The notes beneath the pieces were generated by a model. The model had not been told where the DNA came from. It did no database searches and saw only the letters and a list, made by a program, of their open reading frames with translations. From Mixophyes australis (taxonomy: Eukaryota > Chordata > Amphibia > Anura > Limnodynastidae), in NCBI GenBank assembly GCA_036250195.1, contig JAVHZZ010000004.1, positions 159,338,727 to 159,402,726 of the forward strand: a DNA stretch of 64,000 nucleotides. The letters run 5' to 3'. The position numbers and the translations under genes are program-made. Positions 10,672-20,939 of the stretch are shown in pieces; within the stretch, counting starts at the first letter, position 1; each line of letters begins with the position of its first letter.

Positions 10672-11100
10672 CCATGGATAAAACACTACAAACATTAAAC
10701 AGTAGGGAAAAGAGAAAAACAATTGCAGTTGTTAGATCAAGGACTGGTTGCTAAGGAGAGATTCAGTTTCACACTGCTACAGGCGATAAGTGAGAATAAT
10801 CTTGTTGACTTCAGGAATTTCCTGTGGATGAATGATCCTACATTCCAGGAGCCGCTGCATCTTGTCACCCCACTCATACAAATGGAGGAGACCCATTTAA
10901 GGAAACCCATATCTGCAGAGCAGATACTGGTTGCTGCCCTGAGATTCTTAGCTACTGGAAGGACAATGACAGATCTCAAGTGCAGCACAGGTATTTCACC
11001 TCAAGCTCTGGGTTGGATCATACCTGGGACCTGTGAGGGCATCATACAATTTCTCAAGGGACAATATATGAAGGTTGGTGAAATAAATACTGAGATTTGA
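10672..11100 (+). pseudogene. Harbinger (HARBI1-like) transposase, N-terminal part
   Basis: The frame at 10723-11100 contains LVDFRNFLWMNDPTF, then ISAEQILVAALRFLATGRT and PQALGWIIPGTCEGI, matching the helical N-terminal region of HARBI1-like nucleases (FRNFLRM ... RLLVTLRFLATG ... iI.e.C.aI). A short frame from an ATG at 10672 (REKRKTIAVV) is the probable true N-terminus but is out of frame with the rest. The match ends at QYMK, followed by a GT that could be a donor site. The catalytic residues are not in this part. It is a fossil: frames are broken and the first DDE block is missing. Confidence 0.8.
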
Positions 11101-11385
11101 TTTTTTTTAATAAGCTATTAACTATAAACTGATCTTATTAAAAACAAATATAAAAATAAAAGTCACAGATGCTCATAATGACATTGTTCAATATTTTCCA
11201 ATGAGGAAGAACTTCCACTGTAATGCAGGATACCAGCACTGATGCTTAGTCTCCCAGAGAACTGGGTGAGTTTCTGTTAACCCTTTAAAGCACCTTCATA
11301 ATTAATCATTTGTCCTCTGCCCTGTTTTCATCATCTAAACATTTTAGTTATTTCTTATAGCTGCACACATCACTTCACACTCATA

Positions 11386-11574
11386 GGGGTAAATGTATTA
11401 ATCTGCGGGTTCTTCAACACCCGCGTGTTCAGCCTCTTCCGCGATTAAATTTCAAGCGGCACTGCATTGTAAAGGGAAGTTAACCCTTTACAATGCAGCG
11501 CCGCTTGAAATTTAATAGCGGAAGAGGCTGAACACGCGGGTGTTGAAGAACCCGCAGATTGATACATTTACCCC
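11386..11574. mobile_element. Near-perfect palindromic MITE (189 bp)
   Basis: Both ends read GGGGTAAATGTAT inward, and almost the entire element is a hairpin: gcgggttcttcaacacccgc pairs with its inverse near 11540. The centre is gggaagttaaccc. ATA lies on both sides (11383-11385, 11575-11577), compatible with a TA or ATA target. A similar hairpin of the same size occurs at 41222-41396. Confidence 0.88.
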
Positions 11575-11889
11575 ATAGTCTTGTTTTTTCATTAGCCTCA
11601 TCGAGTATCTGTCGAGTCATGACCTCAGTGTGTTCCACCTACCATGGCCCTTTTTTCCCCCTTCTTCCCCCTCCTTGACCTTGTTGCTGGGTGGGCTGCT
11701 CTATTGCTTCAGAACTCATCTGTGTCGGGAGCAGGTGTGTCCATCGTATCATCCACCACATCAGAAAAAACCCTCCTTAATGAATGCAGATTTCTGTGTA
11801 ATAAAAATCAAATTTTAAATTGCTAGTATGATAACAATAGATGTTTGCATTAATATAACATTACAATAATATTTCTTCTTCTGTTCAAC

Positions 11890-12090
11890 TGTTGAGAAAT
11901 GGAAAGTTGTCGCTGAAGAATGTGAAGAAATGTGAAATTTCCCAAACTGTGGCCTCTAAAACAGGCTACTATTTCTACAATTACGAGGGATTCTTCAGTA
12001 TTATCCTATTGGCCATAGTGGATGCTAAATATGAAGTCATCTTAGTGGACACTGGAAAAAAAAAGGCAAAATATCTGACAGTTTATTGAT
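11890..12090 (+). pseudogene. Harbinger transposase DDE-core fragment
   Basis: In one frame around 11900 the sequence reads WKVVAEECEEM, stop, NFPNCG, the Harbinger segment before the first catalytic Asp. The segment with that Asp (usually GALDGKH) is deleted, and the match resumes with YYFYNYEGFFSIILLAIVDA and VILVDTG, the block of HARBI1-like transposases that holds the second aspartate (VDA). A run of A at 12057-12064 breaks the frame. It belongs to the same fossil gene as 10672-11100. Confidence 0.82.
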
Positions 12091-12191
12091 CAGCCATGAA
12101 TCTCAATAGTTCAGAGTACCACAACTTTGATCATAGACATATTTATCCTCTGCCCCAGATCTTTTGGAGGCGTCCAACTTATTGAATTATT

Positions 12192-12350
12192 TCATCATCA
12201 TCATTTATTTATATAGCGCCAACATATTCCGTAGTGCTTTACAATTGGGGACAAATACAGTAAGAAACGAACTGGGTAAAACAGACAAAGATGTGAGAAG
12301 GCCCTACTCGCAAGCTTACAATCTATGGGACAATGAGCGTTTGATACATT
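12192..12350 (-). mobile_element. LINE L2 3' tail, minus strand
   Basis: Reverse complement of the L2 end: on the minus strand an attgtaagcttgcgagtagg stretch, tttgtccccaattgtaaagc, then atgttggcgctatataaata and ATGATGATG. About 160 bp, strongly 5'-truncated. Confidence 0.85.
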
Positions 12351-12809
12351 AGGTGTGGAACAAAGAACACATGTTCTGTATATTTTCTCTGACCCATTCT
12401 GCTCGTTGTCTCTGGACAATAAGGAAGACTGACCCAGACCATATCCTCATAAGCCTTCATCCTCTTCTGCCTGCAAGCAGGGATGTTATCTGTAGGCCTC
12501 AATAAAATCCTTTATGTATTTTACATCCTTGTCAGAAGACATGATAAAGTTTCTGAAAATAGAAAAAACATGAATTGTAATATTGCAATCCACTCAAAAC
12601 ACAGATATAAGCAAAGTCAGTGTAATAAAGCACATAGCAAAATACATAATATACTACCTAGCTATAATAGCGATTAAATGAGGTAGATAATTCATGTTAT
12701 CATTCGAAAAGTATCAAAACTGGAAGCAAAAGTTTCCATGCTCTGCAAATACAACCATCGTGGACGAACGCTAATGGCAAATGAACGATCACCCACTATG
12801 CTCCACTAT

Positions 12810-12870
12810 GCAGCTAGAACTGCTGTGATTGGTCCACACCAATTATAAATGCCCACTTATGTGTGAGAGT
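12810..12870 (+). promoter_or_regulatory. Promoter-like CCAAT/TATA patch
   Basis: An inverted CCAAT (gattggtcc, about 12828) is followed by a TATA-like attataaatgccc (about 12841). Roughly 110 bp downstream an ATG (12979) opens a short acidic frame (MADGDDGHSAGAK). The patch precedes the Myb-like remnant and could be the promoter of the second Harbinger gene. This rests on motif spacing only. Confidence 0.3.
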
Positions 12871-13136
12871 CTTCTAAATAAACAGAGAGGAGCCAGACTG
12901 TCGCTAGCGGTACATGACAGCGTGGAGGAAGAAAAATATAGAGGAGGAGGAAGGAGAAAAACGGCTGTCATCGGATCCATGGCAGATGGAGATGACGGTC
13001 ATAGTGCTGGAGCAAAATGACTACGTTTGCACAAAAAATAAATTACGTAAAAATAAATTATAGAAAGGAAATTATAATGCAGAAATTGATTAAGATGTTC
13101 TAGATAAACTCAGGAAATAAAAAGAAATTAAAGATA

Positions 13137-13195
13137 CAGAAGCGATGGTCAGACTTGAAGAACAAGGAACAAGGGAAGATAAAGAAAATACGAAT
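13137..13195 (+). pseudogene. Myb/SANT-like domain remnant of the Harbinger second gene
   Basis: A frame here reads QKRWSDLKNKEQGKIKKIR, which resembles the third helix of the Myb/SANT-like domain found in Harbinger accessory proteins and their relatives MSANTD/NAIF1 (pattern v..KWsDlK...K.K). That helix binds DNA and the protein recruits the transposase to the ends. The flanking sequence is A-rich and broken by stops, so only this helix is recognisable. Confidence 0.5.
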
Positions 13196-13391
13196 ATTAA
13201 AAAAAGTTAGTATTAAAACTTGGAATTACAACTTGGAACACTATTAATAATTAACGGGAAAAAAAAAGAAGCCATAGCCAATGTGAAAATAAGAGAAGAA
13301 ATCACAGATATAGGTAATGTGGAAATAAAAAAAGAACATAAAGAAGGTAAATAACAATCAGAAACAAGTGCAAAAATGTAATGTTGTGTAC

Positions 13392-13858
13392 TGTGAGAGA
13401 TATACATTTTATGAACTTCTTAAAGTAATGCATTTTGTATAATTACTATTGAAAGAAGAATAGTCTGCAGCTTGCAGAATATTCTCTATGAACTTTGCCT
13501 CACATTCATTTCTTCTTCGCCAACATGTCTCTTCTCAAGAATGTGCACATCCAGCAGCTTCGGAACCAGGAGCCCACGACCCCCACTTGAGGCCTACGTG
13601 ACTGAGATAAGACATCTGCTTTACAACATGCCCACAAACTGCTGACATGGACAAGTTGCCTTGAGAAACCTTGCATTCCTTATCTCTCTTATTCTGTGAA
13701 ACTATGTATAAATAAAGCTACTCTGACTTAGGGCTGGTCAGAACCAGATACATTTTCAGCCCAACATCTGAACTTTGTCTGTCTCTCTATCGATCGATAC
13801 CCACAAGGTATAGCAGCCGGAGTTCAGGAGAAAGGACCCGTTTAGGTCATCTCTGACA
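13392..13858 (+). mobile_element. Solo LTR, retrovirus-like
   Basis: 467 bp beginning TGTGAGAG and ending CTCTGACA, a near-perfect inverted terminus. It is flanked by 4-bp repeats gtac (13388-13391 and 13859-13862), a length typical of gammaretrovirus-like ERVs. A TATA/polyadenylation-like tgtataaataaagc lies at about 13705. No internal sequence is seen. It separates the Myb-like remnant from the exon-like segments at 13907. Confidence 0.7.
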
Positions 13859-13906
13859 GTACCCTGTGCCTAAATGTGAATATTTAACGTATATATTTCA
13901 TTATAG

Positions 13907-14298
13907 TTGGTATGGACCATCACAACAGCATACCTGAACAAACCCAGGATGGAAATCAGCACAAAGCCATTGCACTCAGTATCCAAGGTGAGCAAATGGT
14001 AGTATCAAAGCTCAGTGCTAAAAAATGATGTTGTGCCCTACTTAATCATTAAAATTAACTAAATTTTGTTTCAGTTCTTCAAATAGATAGCATCATCATT
14101 TCAGACAAAAGTTCGGAAGGTGAAAAGGAGGGGTCCAACATTAATAGTTCTCAGGCTTACTTTGATGCAACAGATATGACCAAAAAGATGTTCAAAAAAT
14201 TATTTCAACTGGAAAAAAATATTTTGATTTATATCCCATGTATCAGAAAATACTGCAGAAAGGCTCTAGCCAGATCAAAAGTTAAATTCTCCATATAG
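13907..14298 (+). pseudogene. Two exon-like segments with a GT-AG intron, unknown product
   Basis: Segment A (13907-13987) follows an ATTATAG acceptor-like site, has an in-frame ATG at 13912 and ends at a strong donor, CAAG|GTGAGC. An 87-bp intron-like gap ends TTTTGTTTCAG at 14074. Segment B (14075-14298) continues in frame for 74 codons to TAG with no internal stop (IDSIIISDKSSEGEKEG ... SQAYFDATDMTKKMF). I do not recognise the protein. Position and strand suggest the C-terminal exons of the Harbinger Myb-like gene, but this is inference; a host exon pair is the alternative. Confidence 0.4.
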
Positions 14299-14565
14299 TA
14301 CATTCATTGTGAAATCATATACAGCATTCAATCATAGTACAATTGTCTATAGCATTCAATATTAGTCAAATCATATATATCATTACATCATAGTGTATTC
14401 ATACAGTTCAAACATGTGGATTTATAGACTCTTCTGTATTTGATTAGAGTTAAGTAATTTGTCAAGTACCTCACTACATCTCTCATTGCTATACAACATT
14501 TATTTATGGTTAGATGTATATATAATACGTATATATATAAAGTAATAAACATATTTATTACAATC

Positions 14566-14902
14566 CTTAGATTGTACGCTCCTCTGAGCAGGGCCATCTC
14601 TCCTCCTGTTTCCACCACTTCTAACTCTGCTCTCCAGCTACTTAGCCCTCCTCCTCAAAGGTCCTCCACCCCACGTCCACTTTCGCTCCCTCCTCCCCCC
14701 TGGGGGTCTCCCTGTCTTCCGCGCCCCCCTTCTTGGGCCCCGTCGTTTTCGGATCCTCCCTCCCCCTTCCCCGCCCTCTCTAGCTGTGCATTGAGCGTAC
14801 TGAGTTGCTGTGTTTACTGTACTGTGCTGTCTCCCATTGTATTGTGATTTTGTTTGTCTCTGTACGGCGCTGCGGATGCCTTGTAGCGCCTTATAAATAA
14901 AT

Positions 14903-14933
<31 letters not shown>
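14566..14933 (+). mobile_element. LINE L2-type 3' tail
   Basis: Contains attgtacgctcctctgagca, a pyrimidine-rich stretch, then tgtacggcgctgcggatgcc and a long ATA/AAT tail (14898-14933). It resembles the copy at 2187 but the middle is more C-rich. No coding part is kept. Confidence 0.78.
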
Positions 14934-15050
14934 TTAAAAATAATATATACTCAAGGCATTCTTATGGGCCACAGTAGAGAATACATGTTGTACCCTTTGC
15001 ATAACATGTGTAGTTGAATGGTCCTGTAGCTGTACTGCTTTGATGATTGT

Positions 15051-15065
15051 GATATATGTATATAT

Positions 15066-15154
<89 letters not shown>
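15051..15154. repeat. (TA)n microsatellite with a short (CA)n core
   Basis: About 100 bp of alternating TA with one acacacacac patch near 15066. Long hydrophobic-looking open frames across it are artefacts of the dinucleotide repeat. Confidence 0.95.
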
Positions 15155-15310
15155 GTAACGTTATTGTGACTATTACTGTCAACCAACTCCTCACAAAGGT
15201 GATTCTGATTTAACCTAAGCAATATAATTTTTATTTTACCTTAAATCCCCAGGGCCAATATTCATAAAATAAATTATGCTCATATCTTCAAGAATAACTA
15301 CGCACAAAGT

Positions 15311-15522
15311 CAGGGCCATCTTTTCCATTGGGCACGATGGGCAGGTGCCCAGGGGCCCCACGGGCAAGGGGGCCCCATAGACAGGGCTTTTAATTAGAAT
15401 AAATAATCTTGCAAAAGAAAAAACCTGCAAAAAAAACCTTCAAGGGTCACTGAGAAAGTACATCTATCTATCTCTATATATCTATATCTATATCTCTATA
15501 CATCTCTCTCTCTCTCTCTCTT

Positions 15523-15556
<34 letters not shown>

Positions 15557-15612
15557 GAGGCCCCAGGGCAATGCTTTGCCCGGGGGCCCATAATGTTGTT
15601 AAGATGGCCCTG
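15311..15612. mobile_element. hAT-type MITE with an internal microsatellite
   Basis: Terminal repeats CAGGGCCATCTT at both ends (right end read inward: cagggccatcttaacaacat). Perfect 8-bp duplications cacaaagt flank it (15303-15310, 15613-15620), diagnostic of hAT. The subtermini pair further (gcccaggggcc / ggcccccgggc). Between them sits a tatc/tc/ta microsatellite (15464-15557). Confidence 0.9.
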
Positions 15613-15620
15613 CACAAAGT

Positions 15621-16576
15621 ATAGTTTCATTTAAAACGTGTTGTATTATTAACATTCTAGTTGTAAAACTTATGTATATATTATAAAACACTATACAGTG
15701 TAACAATATAGTAGAGAAAGTATAGATTTTGGTGCAATATATTACATTCATTGCCTGTTATATAGATATACAAGTCATTGTGTCTGTGTTTTGACTACCT
15801 ATTGTCTAAAGGAGTGTGTGTAGAAAGGGGGGAGGGTGTAGACCTGTGGGGGGCGGGAGAGAACACACAGGCAAGACTCCTTTCTAAAAACCCACTTTTC
15901 AAACATACATTCCACAACCAAATCTTCTCACATTTATAAGTTATACCATTTATCCATCTATCATTTCATTTCACTTATCTCATTTAAAGTCCAACATCCA
16001 TTATTCACTATCTACATTCCCTTCACATGGACGTTTCTAGATGACAGCCATTTTACAAGCGTGGTAACTTCTAGATCCATTTTCTCTATTTTTCTGAACT
16101 CAGCCTGCTCTAAACATATTGTATTTCACCTTGCTGCCATATTAACTACATAAATATTTCCAGCAATAAACCATATTACTTCAGAGATTCAGAGTTACAA
16201 ACTACCCTTTAAACCAGCAGTCTAACAAAACTTTATATTGAAATCTGACCACTTCCTGAACAATTCAATCATTTGCTATACATCTAAGTTCTGATCTCAG
16301 CCATACTCTTCAACAGCATCATAGCAGGCTTTCCAATTTCTTCTAAATCAAAATCTCAGGAATATCGGAAACAGTATATCATCTACACGTTTTCTTAATA
16401 TTCTTGTAAGTCCACCACAAATATCTATTTTACACAAAAAGACATTTAGTAAGAGCCAACCAGGCATATTACACAAAATAACTTTTACAACCAACACAAA
16501 TGCTACAATGACCAACACTTCACTAACTCCATATCTGAAATCAGACAATTCCATTCAAATAACCTAACAAAACTCC
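15621..16576. other. Nongenic stretch, nothing recognised
   Basis: AT-rich sequence with a short G-rich patch (15818-15860). No coding signal or transposon end was found. Confidence 0.5.
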
Positions 16577-16753
16577 ATTATAACTAGAGATGGGCGGGTC
16601 CGGTTCTCCGAGAACCGAACCCACCCGAACTTTTGGTATCCGAGTACCGAGCTGAGCAGCTCGGTACTCTCCCGCCCATTCCGAATCCAAATCGAGGCCG
16701 AACGTCATTGTGACGTCGTCGGATCTCGGGACTCGGTTCTCGCGATACTTCAA

Positions 16754-16763
16754 CTTTATAAAT
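16754..16763 (+). promoter_or_regulatory. TATA box of the hAT transposon
   Basis: tttataaata, about 170 bp inside the left end and about 1 kb before the ATG. The copy at 55571 keeps a similar gcataaatac (about 55745) followed by the same gcctccacagcaatcc, so the element is conserved at this place. The function is inferred. Confidence 0.5.
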
Positions 16764-16930
16764 ACACGCCTCCACAGCAATCCATCGCCATTTGACAGAG
16801 GGAGAGAGCAGGGTGTAGTCATAGGCTAATTAGAGCAGGGACAGAGAATACAATATTGTTCTTGCAATTGCTCTAACCAAAATCGCTAGTGCAGAGAGGA
16901 GGATAGAGGTTTATTATTTTTTCTTCATAT

Positions 16931-17745
16931 TTGGCACTCCCCAGCGCTTTTGGGGTGTCCCCCATAATTGTGCATTAATATTTCTGGCTGTCAAAAGTCA
17001 TATCTGTCAGCAGTATCTACTAAATAATTTGTAGCACTCCTCAGTGCTTTTGGGGTGTCCTCCCTAATTGTGCATTAATATTTCTGGCTGTCAAAAGTCA
17101 TATCTGTCAGCAGTATCTACTAAATAATTTGTAGCACTCCTCAGTGCTTTTGGGGTGTCCTCCCTAATTGTGCATTAATATTTCTGGCTGTCAAAAGTCA
17201 TATCTGTCAGCAGTATCTACTAAATAATTTTTAGCACTCCTCAGTGTTTTTGGGGTGTCCTCCCTAATTGTGCATTAATATTTCTGGCTGTCAAAAGTCA
17301 TATCTGTCAGCAGTATCTACTAAATAATTTTTAGCACTCCTCAGTGCTTTTGGGGTGTCCTCCCTAATTGTGCATTAATATTTCTGGCTGTCAAAAGTCA
17401 TATCTGTCAGTAGTATCTACTAAATAATTTTTAGCACTCCTCAGTGCTTTTGGGGTGTCCTCCCTAATTGTGCATTAATATTTCTGGCTGTCAAAAGTCA
17501 TTTCTGTCAGCAGTATCTACTAAATAATTTTTAGCACTCCTCAGTGTTTTTGGGGTGTCCTCCCTAATTGTGCATTAATATTTCTGGCTGTCAAAAGTCA
17601 TAACTGTCAGCAGAATCTACTAAATAATTTTTAGCACTCCTCAGTGTTTTTGGGGTGTCCTCCCTAATTGTGCATTAATATTTCTGGCTGTCAAAAGTCA
17701 TATCTGTCAGCAGTATCTACTAAATAATTTTTAGCACTCCCCAGT
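16931..17745 (+). repeat. 100-bp tandem array 5' of the transposase gene
   Basis: The block agcactcctcagtgcttttg recurs every 100 bp (17033, 17133, 17233 and so on up to 17733), giving about eight copies with few differences. Each unit holds a taattgtgcattaatatttc stretch. The relative at 55571 has about four diverged copies of 100-110 bp at the same place. Confidence 0.93.
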
Positions 17746-17759
17746 GGTTTGCGCTCAGA

Positions 17760-20753
17760 ATGGATTCAAAGCAGTCCACATATGATCTAAATGAGCAACC
17801 AGGTTCTGTCACCAGTCCTGATGTTAGTGTTCCCAGTATGTCATCTGGCCAAGGCGATGTCAAACAACAGAGTGTTTTCAAATTAGTGCAAAAAACAAAA
17901 ACCAAAAAAAAATTTACTGTATTGAAGCGAAAAAGAAGTGTAACTGAGCAAAAGTTAAGTGACGATAAAAAAATAATTGCAAGCATGCCATTCTACACAC
18001 GCAGTGGCAAAGAGAGAATGAGGCCTTCACCTTTGGCTATTAGTGGCAGATCCCAAAAAGTTACCCAGCCTACAATTGGTGCACAACTACTGTTACGCGT
18101 CAAAGCCGAGCTGCAAGATAACAGTGAGGCATTACAGGAGAATATTTGCTCTGATTCACAAATGACAACAATCCCTGTGGAGAGTCCATCCAACAGTGGG
18201 ATGTCTAATCGTGAGCATTCTGCTGATGTGTGCCTTAATAGCCCGAGTGTAGCCGGTGATACCCAAATTGAGGATGCCACTTTGGAATTAGAAGAGGATG
18301 AGGGGGAGATTTGTGTAGGCGACGAGGGCGCTAATGAGGATGTTGATGAGGATGAGGTTGTTTGTGTAAGTCCTGCACCAGTGGCAGCAGTTCTGGCACG
18401 TGACAAGAAAAAGGCCATTGTCATGCCTGGGCATAAAACAAAAAAATCCACTTCTTATGTGTGGAATTATTTCTACCCAAATCCAGACAACAATTGTATA
18501 GCCATTTGTAGTGTATGTCAAGCCACAGTCAGTCGAGGGAGGGACCTTAACCATCTTGGAACCTCGTCTATGTTACGCCATTTAACGAGAGTTCATGGCA
18601 AAGTGTTGGGAAAAGCTGAAAGTTCTTCCCAAAAGAATACAAGCACTCCCTCATCAGCTAAGACCCTCCGCTCACCGACATACCGACGGCTACAAAATAC
18701 ACCCACCACACCATCCTCATCAATATCCTCAGTAGCGCTCGGAGTTAGCTCGGCATCCCACTTAAGGCTGGATGACTCCGGCACTATTATTGATTCCTCT
18801 GAAGAAAGCGTTAGTCCTGCTGCTGCTGTTGCTGCTGCTGGGGGTGAATCGTCATCCCAGAGGCAGGTGAATAAAATGAGCAGTCCTACATTTCAGCAAT
18901 TAACTGTGAAACAATCATTTGCGAGGGGAAGCAAATATGACAGCAGTCACCCAATCGCCAAGCGAATCACAGACGCCATGGCTGCAATGTTAGTGTTAGA
19001 TCTGCGTCCAATCTTCACAATAAACGCAGCTGGTTTTTCACAGTTAATTGAGGTTTTGTGTCCGCGTTACAGAATTCCATCGCAACACCATTTCTCCCGT
19101 AAAGCTATTCCACAACTATACCAAAAAGTGTGTAAAAATGTAGAGATTGCGCTGAAAAATGCCATTCTGCCCACTGTTCACTTAACCACAGATATGTGGA
19201 CAAGTGGAAGTGGCCAAACCAAAGACTATATGACTGTGACAGCCCACTGGGTTGGTCATTCACCTTCACCAGCAGGAACAGCAGCAGCATGTACACCACT
19301 ACGTAACATTTGTCACAGGCAGGCCACTCTTTGTATCACCGGCTTCACTAACAGGCATACGGCTGACAATTTGTTACGCAAACTGAGAGATGTGATTGAT
19401 GCATGGATTATACCACTCGGACTCTCCCCAGGGTATGTCATTTCAGATAACGCCAACAATATAGTGCGAGCATTACAGCTGGGTGATTTCCAACATATTC
19501 CCTGTTTTGCTCACACCATCAACTTGGTGGTGCAGAGCTTCCTACGAAATAACCGTGAGGTGCAGGAGATGCTTTCGGTGGCCCGTAAAATTTCAGGCCA
19601 TTTCAGGCATTCAGCCACAGCATGTAGGAGATTACAGCAGCTCCAAGAGCAGTTTAACTTGCCCTGCCACCAACTTAAGCAAGAGGTGGTAACTCGGTGG
19701 AATTCCACCCTGTACATGCTTCAGAGGATGGAGGAACAGCGCAAAGCCATCCAAGCATATTGCACAAGTCATGACATTGGGAAAGGAGGGGGGATGTATT
19801 TCACTCTTGCACAGTGGGGAATCCTTTCAGTGCTGTGCAAGGTGCTGAAACCATTTGAAGTTGTGACATGTGAGGTCAGTGCTGACTCTGCTAGTTTGAG
19901 CCAAGTCATTCCTTTAATTAGACTATTGGAAAAGCAGCTTGAGAAAATGAAGGAGGAGCTGAAAGCAAGCAATTCAGCAAAGTATGTTGGCCTTGTCGAT
20001 CAAGTACTTAATTCGCTTCACAATGATCCTCGAGTTATTAAGATCTTGAACTCGGATCAGTACGTTTTGGCCACTGTGCTTGATCCAAGGTTTAAAACCT
20101 ACATTGAGTCTTTACTGGTAAATGAGCGAGATGTGAACTTTTGCAAGGAGCTATTGCTCAGCAAGTTGGCCGCTGAACTGGGCCTCGGCTTGACGACGTG
20201 TCCTCCTTCACTTTCTCAAGCTGTTGCTCGTAAAAAATTAAATTTCCAAAAAAGAAGCAGGGAAGACATAGGGGGCAGACCAGAACAATTTAACATCTGG
20301 GCTGGTTTGAAGGATTTTTCAAAAAAATGTGTCACTTTGCCCATAACTCCATCCAATATGAGTATAAACATGCAAAGGATGGTGGAGGATTACTTTCAAG
20401 AGGTAGTTGATATGGAAATGTCAGACAGTCCCTTTCCTTACTGGGAAGAAAAGCAGGCCATTTGGAAACCCATGTACAAACTTGCTTTGCAATACCTAAG
20501 CTGCCCACCCTCCAGTGTGTACTCTGAACGAGTGTTCAGCACAGCAGGGAACTTAGTCAGTGATCGCCGTAGAAGGTTACTTCCCAAAAATGTGGAGAAA
20601 ATGATGTTTATAAAAATGAACTACATCTTCCACGAGGAAGGCCTTCACCATCCAAGACATCCAAGCACTGACTGTTCTCTAATGGCGGATTCAAGCGGCG
20701 ATGAATTGATAGTCTGTGATGATGACGTACACACTGATGAGGGTGAGGATTAA
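17760..20753 (+). CDS. hAT transposase with BED zinc finger, intact
   Basis: An uninterrupted 997-codon frame. The protein would bind the element's ends in the nucleus and cut and rejoin DNA. Residues about 173-200 are strongly acidic. A BED-type zinc finger spans about 227-283 (VWNYFYP, CSVCQATVSRG, then HLTRVHGK). The RNase H-like catalytic domain shows LTTDMWTSGS (first Asp, about 476), VISDNANN (second Asp, about 561), CFAHTINLVVQ and VVTRWNSTLYML (about 644). The C-terminal dimerisation region (about 914-955) has LSCPPSSVYSERVFSTAGN with the conserved Glu. An acidic tail follows. The start is the first ATG after the tandem repeats and is shared with the broken copy at 56407. Similar domain order is found in ZBED-type proteins; domesticated or selfish status cannot be told from one copy, but the perfect TSD argues for a selfish element. 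Confidence 0.93.
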   Translation: MDSKQSTYDLNEQPGSVTSPDVSVPSMSSGQGDVKQQSVFKLVQKTKTKKKFTVLKRKRSVTEQKLSDDKKIIASMPFYTRSGKERMRPSPLAISGRSQKVTQPTIGAQLLLRVKAELQDNSEALQENICSDSQMTTIPVESPSNSGMSNREHSADVCLNSPSVAGDTQIEDATLELEEDEGEICVGDEGANEDVDEDEVVCVSPAPVAAVLARDKKKAIVMPGHKTKKSTSYVWNYFYPNPDNNCIAICSVCQATVSRGRDLNHLGTSSMLRHLTRVHGKVLGKAESSSQKNTSTPSSAKTLRSPTYRRLQNTPTTPSSSISSVALGVSSASHLRLDDSGTIIDSSEESVSPAAAVAAAGGESSSQRQVNKMSSPTFQQLTVKQSFARGSKYDSSHPIAKRITDAMAAMLVLDLRPIFTINAAGFSQLIEVLCPRYRIPSQHHFSRKAIPQLYQKVCKNVEIALKNAILPTVHLTTDMWTSGSGQTKDYMTVTAHWVGHSPSPAGTAAACTPLRNICHRQATLCITGFTNRHTADNLLRKLRDVIDAWIIPLGLSPGYVISDNANNIVRALQLGDFQHIPCFAHTINLVVQSFLRNNREVQEMLSVARKISGHFRHSATACRRLQQLQEQFNLPCHQLKQEVVTRWNSTLYMLQRMEEQRKAIQAYCTSHDIGKGGGMYFTLAQWGILSVLCKVLKPFEVVTCEVSADSASLSQVIPLIRLLEKQLEKMKEELKASNSAKYVGLVDQVLNSLHNDPRVIKILNSDQYVLATVLDPRFKTYIESLLVNERDVNFCKELLLSKLAAELGLGLTTCPPSLSQAVARKKLNFQKRSREDIGGRPEQFNIWAGLKDFSKKCVTLPITPSNMSINMQRMVEDYFQEVVDMEMSDSPFPYWEEKQAIWKPMYKLALQYLSCPPSSVYSERVFSTAGNLVSDRRRRLLPKNVEKMMFIKMNYIFHEEGLHHPRHPSTDCSLMADSSGDELIVCDDDVHTDEGED

Positions 20754-20939
20754 GCTGAAGATGATGCTGATAACATCTTTTTAAAACTTTCTATGTAAGT
20801 GTAGGGTGCAATCTACCCCCAAAGAGGAAAGGGACTTGTGGCATTTCCATATCACATACCATCTTAAAAGCCTGCTGTTAGGGCAATTTATCCTTAAGGG
20901 TAGGGTGTCATAGACAGAGTGACCCTAAACTGGCTTTGT

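Larger units (their letters stand above)
10432..14298 (+). mobile_element. Degraded PIF/Harbinger element with two gene remnants
   Basis: In order on the plus strand: a transposase N-terminal exon (10672-11100), a MITE (11386-11574), the DDE-core piece (11890-12090), an inverted L2 tail (12192-12350), a promoter-like patch (12810-12870), a Myb/SANT-like remnant (13137-13195), a solo LTR (13392-13858) and two open exon-like segments (13907-14298). PIF/Harbinger elements of animals characteristically encode a DDE transposase and a Myb-like protein, so the pieces fit one old element. I did not find its terminal repeats, so the outer limits are approximate. About 12353-12800 and 13200-13390 show nothing else. 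Confidence 0.7.

Noticed and set aside
14934..15222. Tyr/Ile-rich open frames
   Set aside because: Translation of a (TA)n microsatellite.
16348..16822. Short minus-strand frames at the left end of the intact hAT element
   Set aside because: They cross the transposon boundary and the target duplication, so they cannot be one ancestral gene.
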